DNA of 64,000 bases from positions 22,257,201 through 22,321,200 of the forward strand of contig OZ024890.1 in the NCBI GenBank assembly GCA_964017195.1, written 5' to 3'. The stretch's first letter is position 1; every line of letters starts with the position of its first letter. Positions 58,023-64,000 of this stretch are shown piece by piece. The DNA comes from Siderastrea radians. Taxonomy: Eukaryota; Cnidaria; Anthozoa; Scleractinia; Rhizangiidae. The notes below the pieces were generated by a model. The model had not been told where the DNA came from. It ran no database searches and worked only from the letters and a program-made list of their open reading frames with translations. The translations under genes were made by a program, and so were the position numbers.

Positions 58023-60546
58023 GTAAGTTCAGAGAAATCGGTAGTCATTATCCACATGATAATTCCATTTATCTTGCTCCTTTTGGTGAAAATGTTTGCA
58101 ACTACTCGAAAGAGAAGTGGGCTTAGTTTTTCGTGTTGGTTAAGGTCAGCAGTCGCTGGATAAGCTTGAGATTTGGACTACGTTCTCGTCGTTTCTTCCA
58201 CGAAGAAATATCAAAAATGACTTTTTTTTCGTTCAAATGGTCTTGAGGAAATGCTGTACGAAGGTTTATTATCATTATCGAGCAAAGGAAGCCACCCTTT
58301 ATGACGCTGTGAGAGCTGGCGAGTATAAAATAGGACTCCGAAGAGAAACGTGTGAGTACCTTGATTCGTCCCTTTACTCGTATTCTCGACAGGAAATTAA
58401 GCTTACCTTAAGAATCTTACGAGATCTTTTGCAAAATTGTAATTTCCAGTAATTTACTTCATATAAGACGTTGTATTAAAGCAGTAATATTGTATGTCTC
58501 TTCGTAAATGCTAATAAACAGTTTAGTTATTTTTATAATTTGAGTCTAGGTCTATTGTACTGTCTTGTAATCGTTCTCTTAGCGCTGTGGTCGACACCGA
58601 CAAGGCCCGCGAAAATTTCCCCGACAGCGGCTTGAAAACATTTACGTGACTTGAAACAAAACGGGGAAAAGCCATCTCACGTTAACACCAAGTTTCACTT
58701 TGTGTGTTCATCACAAAAATGTTATGCGCCAAAGAACAACGGCTGCTCCGAAGCCGGAAAAAACAAGAATGATTTCCACAATACATGTGCTGAAAAACAA
58801 ACAGCACCACACGATCAGCAGATTTATAAACCAGCTTCTATTTCAATGGTCACACCTATCTCGAGGTTGTAACTCTGGGAGTGAAAGGGCTGAAGAATAG
58901 CGAAGTGAACTTAAATTCTAAACCGTTTAATGTGTTCCCTTCGAGAGCACCTCGCATAGGAAATAAACGACCTCCACATATTGAAGTTAATTGGCATTTT
59001 TGGTGAAAGAGCTTGAAATCGCTTCCCATTGAATATTTTTAAGTGATAAGATTTCTAATCAATATTTTTCAGAAAATGCTATGTTAGAACAACTCCATCT
59101 CAAGTCACTTCATCTGGAATCAACCAAACAAGAACGTCTGTTTTTATCACTGATGGCAGTCATGGGAATTGTGATGGAGCATGAACAAAAAAATCTGTCG
59201 AACTGAGCTACTGAATACACGAACAGCACAAACACCAAAAACACCTAAATGTATTTCGTTAATGCATAAAACGTGGAAAACTCATGGAAAATGCCCTGAT
59301 TTTAATAGATCTGGAACAGGACAAAATAGTATCTTTCAAACACAAAGTACACCCCCCTTAGCAACAAAATTGTCAGTGCAGCATAACTTCATTTAAAACA
59401 CACTCGAAAATGTAAAATTATAATAGCAAAGCAAAGTGCATTTCCTTGCCAATACAAGTGTACTCATTGTTTCTGCAGCCACCTTCTTTAGCTTGTGACA
59501 TAGAGGTGGATCTTGAAGAACCCCTATTAGTTAAAAATTAATGGAAACACACATTTAGGAATGTATCAGATGAACCCTTCATTTATATTCCAACAGCAGA
59601 CAGGTGCAATGCTTTGTTTTTTTAGAGAACTAGGCTGGCAGTTGTCAGATGAATCAAAATTCAGCAACTTTAGGCTAATCCTCAATTGTTGAGTAGAAAA
59701 TTAACCAAATAATCTAAAATAATGATATCACACAGAATTTAAATTTGAATTTAAAAAAAATGTTTAGAAACACAAAACACTGAGGTAAGTTGCTTCAGAA
59801 TTAAGTTCACTAAGTAGGAGCATATGCTGCATCAATCAATGTTCAATGCTTCTGAAAAGTGCAGATAGAGCAAAAAATGGTTATGATCATCATTCATGCC
59901 CCTCTCACACAACTGCTTCTAACTCCCTTCCAAAGAAAGGTTGGCGACAAAATTAATGTAGGATGGCTTGCAAGATGGCTTACAAAGATGCTGGCCTTTA
60001 TTTCTCAAATCTTTATACACATGCTTTTCACGCCACCTTTCATCAGGAGCATTATAAAGGCGTCTATCTCAACACAGACCTCAAAACATCAGTACACTCC
60101 ACTGGACTGTTTCAGTATCAATGTTATACAGCCAAAGAGTGTAGGGCAAACAGACATATGAAAGATCAATTAGAATAAATATTTGAACTGAACAGTAGTG
60201 ACTTTTATGGCTGCCACTCTCTGCTTTCTACCAAGAACTTAACAGGCTGGATAAGAACATATCACTGAAGTCAAAAGCTGTGATAACCTGGAGAAAAAAA
60301 TGTAAAACATAAATTTTACCTCATGTACAATTGATTAAAAAAACTTCTTGGCAAGAAATGTATCATGATGCTGGCACTCAACAAATTTAAACATGACATT
60401 TTAAAAAACATTCTGCAAATAGATTAAATCTATTTTGCCCACACGACCTGGTTTGGTCACACAGGCCTTGAAAGTACAATGTAAAGGTGAAACCCTGTCT
60501 TACCAACCACTTTTTTAACTGCAAATATTTTATGACACTTCTTTTT
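58023..60546. other. Probably intronic; no supported gene
   Basis: A 71-codon frame at 58237-58452 and an acceptor-like 'atttttcag' at 59070 followed by 44 open codons (MLEQLHLKSLHLES...) are the only hints of coding sequence; neither has a recognised domain. The remainder is AT-rich. Confidence 0.35.
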
Positions 60547-60901
60547 CAGGGCCGTAGCTAGCGGGGGGGGGGGGCTGGGGGGCAGCTGCCCCCCCCTGGA
60601 CCAGTTGAGCTAGACAGATCAAGTCTGTGGACTGAGGATTTTCATTATTCAAAGGATTTGTTTTCTTTAGACTCAGTTATTTTGATTGTAGTGACTTGCA
60701 CTTGTTTGCCATTTTCATGGCCGGGAAATCGGAAATAATGTTCTAAGCACTGAAAACACCTGCCTTTTCACACTTATTCGAGGTCGATTTTTCGGAGACA
60801 TATCTCATGACAAGTGCTGAAAATAGAGTTTCGGAGCCTCCAAATTTGAAAATTTTCTGGGGGAGGATACCCCAGACCCCTCCACCAAGGCTACGGCCCT
60901 G
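60547..60901. mobile_element. hAT-type MITE
   Basis: The ends CAGGGCCGTAGC and GCTACGGCCCTG are inverted repeats of the hAT CAG-type, enclosing 355 bp. A G-run and a C-run follow the left end, and 'ggataccccagacccctcc' precedes the right. An exact 8-bp duplication is not visible. Confidence 0.7.
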
Positions 60902-62154
60902 TTTTTAAGCCCAGAAATTAACTCATCCAGTTATTCTCTGACTGAAATACTTGCTGAATGCAACAACCATTTTTTAATTAATCATTTAACATCAGGCCCA
61001 TTGATCAGAGATCATATTAGTGGAATTCCCCTGTAAACATCAATCAACACTCTGATCCAGCTATTTGCAAAAGGTTTTTTGCCCAAAAACTAATAAAGTT
61101 GTTTCCTATTACTAGAATACCTCCCAAACGCAAAAACCAGTTGAAGCATAAATATTTTATCCACCATTAGCAATCATACTAGGGTTTTACTTTGAAAATT
61201 GGGGAGCTGTATACTGGTTCAAGTGTACAAACAAATTTATTCCAAAACAAGTAAAATGCTGACAAAGAGATGGAATGGATCTTCGTGGGAACAAAGTATA
61301 TGGGTAAAGCTAACAATACACAAATCAATGAGCAGAAGCAAAGCTTAATAAAAATTGTCATCACGTATTGATCAACAAGTGTGTTGATTAAATTTGTTAA
61401 CCAATTAATAAAGCAAATAAACATGTTCGGTGTTGCTGATCTAAAAAGACTAATTGCAATTAACAAAATTCAAAATAATTATTTGATTTGCTTTCTTCAG
61501 AATTCAACACACGACAAAAGGCAGCATTTGTCAGTTAACAAAATTATGCATCACAGTGTTGACTTAAAGTATCAAAAATTCCAAGCACAAAAGGCTTTTA
61601 ACTGATGCCAAAAAAGGGCACTTTTGAAGACGGTTTATAGCATTATTTGAGCATCAGGTAACACTCTCTTCCGGCTATTAAAGCAATTGTCAGTTTTTAC
61701 AAGAGCAGCACTCCACGTCAACATACTCGTACATTAAATGTGCAAAAACTTGATCAGCAAAGGAAAACATAAAAACCATTGAGTGAATTCAGTACGTTTT
61801 ACGATGATCAGTAATGAAATAGTACATCAATAGATTACTGACCTGCAACCATGAGATCACCCCCTTCTGCATGCCTTGTCCACGACAAAGTATTGACGGA
61901 AGATAAAATTTTAATGAAATAACGAGATCAATCCTTAACGCCGTCAGAAGATGCAGTTTGATCCAAAATTGGACTGCCGATAAGTATATTCAGTTTCTGA
62001 AGTGTACCGCGGCCAAAATGGCTTCTTTGAAACCCACTGAAGTCAATGTTCGATTCAGACAGCATTTCCAATTAAAAAACTGTCTAACGTAACTTCGATC
62101 ATCCGTTCAAAGTGAAATAATATTGCAGTTCCCGTGCATAAACAACAACAGCCC
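60902..62154. other. No gene recognised
   Basis: AT-rich sequence; frames at 61179-61605 overlap on both strands and lack domains. Confidence 0.45.
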
Positions 62155-62300
62155 GTCCGCCATATTGAATTTTTCAAGCGTGAAAAAGCAACACGCATGC
62201 TCAGTAACAATTCCGTGACGCTTTTGACGTAATATCTTTAAACCAATCAGCGGTTTTTGAGACCTGTCCGCCAAGAAAAGATGGCATTTTCTGCCCCCGT
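62155..62300 (-). promoter_or_regulatory. Inverted copy of the 57.8-kb promoter-like block
   Basis: On the minus strand this reads CTTGGCGGACAGGTCTCAAAAACCGCTGA, then GAGCATGCG, then AATATGGCGGAC, in the same order as at 57820-57910. It could be a second, divergently facing promoter or the far end of an inverted repeat element. Confidence 0.4.
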
Positions 62301-62337
62301 CGGGTTGTCTTGGGACTCCCCTCCCCCTCCCACAGAG

Positions 62338-62415
62338 TGTGCGGACGGACGGACGTACGGATGTACGGACGGACGGACGGACGTACGGATGTACGGACGG
62401 ACGGTCACGTGACTA
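62338..62415. repeat. (GGAC)n-type simple repeat with a ~36-bp higher-order unit
   Basis: 'gcggacggacggacgtacggatgtacg' occurs twice with ~36-bp spacing. Frames across it are artefacts. Confidence 0.85.
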
Positions 62416-62710
62416 TTGCGTCACAACCAAAATTTCTCGGATATATAGGTTACCATATTTCCTTAGCAATGGAGCTCCGCTGGCGGGCTTTGCCCGCAGG
62501 CTCCGCTATTACCCTGTCACTGTCTCGTAATTTCTTTGGATGGCATTTTAATTGTACCTTACTCCATCGTAGGCAACATTCACACGCTAACGGTTAATTT
62601 CTTTCTGTTACGGTTAGCAGAAATCTTGAGCTGTCAAGACGTCTGCCGTACGAAAAGTAAACACGTGCAGTTTGCCGAATAAGACTACCGGGTAACGAGT
62701 CTAAAAGGGC

Positions 62711-62734
62711 ATGGGCCTGGGCCTGGGCCTGGGC
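62711..62734. repeat. (GGGCCT)n hexanucleotide repeat
   Basis: About four units of GGGCCT in an otherwise ordinary stretch. Confidence 0.8.
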
Positions 62735-64000
62735 TAACTTTTCTTTTCGGTACAAGGGCAGAATGTGTGTAGCTGTAGGACATAACAGTCTTAACAAAAG
62801 ATCTCGGCACTTTCAAATTGACAAATCGAGGCTATAATTTATTTACTGTTAACTTTTTTGCGACTAAGGGTTAAAATTTTTCAATTTCTACGCCTAACGA
62901 CTAATTTGTTTACGGATAACGTTTAATCCGCCACGGAAATGTTGGTCTCTCTGACAATTTGCGGCCATTTTGTCGCCTCAGTCCTCGTCCACGCGGGCAG
63001 AATCTACTCTGCTGGCAACTGAGACTTCCTAATGGATGCCAGTCACTTCCTCGATTTAGGTTAAACATCCACTGAGGCGGGTTGTTTAGGGCTGTCGTGT
63101 ACTTTTGCTCCGTCAGGCGTCTTGTCAATGTCCATTTTTTGCTGGATTTTGTTTTGTCTTGAACAAATTTTCTTAGCTAGTTGCCCCTTGCACTTTGCAC
63201 GAAACCTGCAAAACGCAACAGTTACCGCTACTGATCTCATGATCAACTGTTAAGGTTGAAACGCGGAGACAATCTTTCGAATTTACTTACCCTAGCTCAG
63301 TAGTAAAGAGCAGGTTGAATTGGATCTGTTCAGAAACGGCAAACAGAACCTCATCAGAAATTTGCGCAAATGATTTTTTAGATAATATTGCTTCTGATCT
63401 CGTCATGGAGCTCAAAAACCTTGGAGAAAAATTTCATTATTGTAACCTTTACTACTAAGACGAACTGTGGTACTTCAAGTATTTCAATGCATGTTTCCGA
63501 ATTGTTTAGAACTGAAAAGGCAATAACAATGCTTTCAACAATTGAATCCATACATATAAAAGGGAAAGGCTTTCACTGTCCGTCTACTCGAACCGGGCCA
63601 GTTGGAAGAAAAGTGGCCAATCGCGACGCTAACTGAGAACAAAAGATAGCAAAGTTTTTACGTAAACAATAAATAACGTTCAAGCATCCGGACAATACGT
63701 CTTCGAAAAAAAAGTGAAATATTTAATTCTGCGTACCTCTCCGGAAATAGTCTGATCTTTTCATTGGTGATCTTCAATGGTGACTTTTGAACATTATTTT
63801 TTGAAACTGTGCGGTGTTCACTCAAAGTGTTTGAAATCTCCAGCGTGCATTGGTATGCATCACAAAATTAAGCTAAATTGAAAGCTTACAGTAACTGTAA
63901 ATGTTTCCAAAGTGGCTTTTGCCCTGAATAATAATATATAGCTTTAGCCAAGCCTAAAAGTGGAGCTCCACGTCTCTCTTTCATGCTAATTGGCCCGTAA
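62735..64000. other. No supported gene to the window end
   Basis: A minus-strand frame at 63246-63061 contains a Met in fair context but has no recognised domain. The dispersed motif TAGCTTTAGCCAAGCCTAAA appears at 63941-63960, 40 bp before the edge. Confidence 0.4.

Noticed and set aside
57670..58163. Overlapping ORFs of 107-129 codons on both strands
   Set aside because: They run through the repeated 'cccgccaag' promoter-like block; open frames on both strands reflect GC-rich composition.
59070..59206. Candidate 44-codon exon after a splice-acceptor-like site
   Set aside because: No recognised domain and no compatible upstream donor; an attempted join to the 58237 frame gave a stop at the junction.

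Overview
The window looks like non-bacterial, animal (metazoan) nuclear DNA, most likely from a stony coral, anemone or related cnidarian. It is AT-rich, its genes are split by GT-AG introns, and it is crowded with transposable elements, MITEs, minisatellites and a tRNA-derived SINE. The cnidarian guess rests on the protein family (secreted short-chain collagens with a sponge-type C4-like C-terminal domain) and on the style of the repeats; no ribosomal or mitochondrial marker confirms it.

The main cellular content is a head-to-tail cluster of three intact paralogous genes on the + strand: copy 1 (6538-14996, 7 coding exons, 398 aa), copy 2 (19864-25770, 6 exons, 389 aa) and copy 3 (31304-42812, 6 exons, 378 aa). 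Each encodes a signal peptide, a short helical N-terminal region with a conserved N-K-T sequon, a short interrupted Gly-X-Y collagen helix, and a 10-cysteine C-terminal domain. All splice junctions keep matching phases in the three genes, and the Gly-X-Y register runs across the exon borders. Copies 1 and 3 share about 200 bp of almost identical sequence upstream of the ATG, while copies 2 and 3 share more of the 3' UTR, so the genes look like mosaics.

The introns and spacers are a nest of mobile DNA. Copy 1 introns hold a 1.75-kb hAT-like element with a perfect 8-bp target duplication and one member of an inverted pair of 745-bp repeats. Between copies 1 and 2 lies a complete 2474-bp Tc1/mariner-like element (TA duplication, ~150-bp inverted repeats) with a broken transposase and a convergent second ORF that reads as a PB1-domain protein. 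Copy 2 carries a 5'-truncated L1-like LINE with a 16-bp target duplication. Between copies 2 and 3 is a decayed BEL/Pao retroelement. The last intron of copy 3 contains a LINE split by a 5.88-kb terminal-inverted-repeat element (6-bp duplication), which itself contains a GC-rich MITE, a ~24-copy 69-bp minisatellite and a long hairpin.

Downstream (43.2-51.8 kb) is a DIRS-like tyrosine-recombinase retroelement with zinc-knuckle Gag, RT, RNase H and YR modules, separated by intervals that look like spliceosomal introns; two of these hold minisatellites. From 52 to 57.7 kb there are MITEs, a ~200-bp tandem repeat and a 1.87-kb TTAA-flanked Kolobok-like remnant. At about 58 kb a CpG-containing promoter-like region precedes a tiny exon that may be exon 1 of a low-molecular-weight phosphotyrosine phosphatase; the rest to 64 kb appears non-coding.
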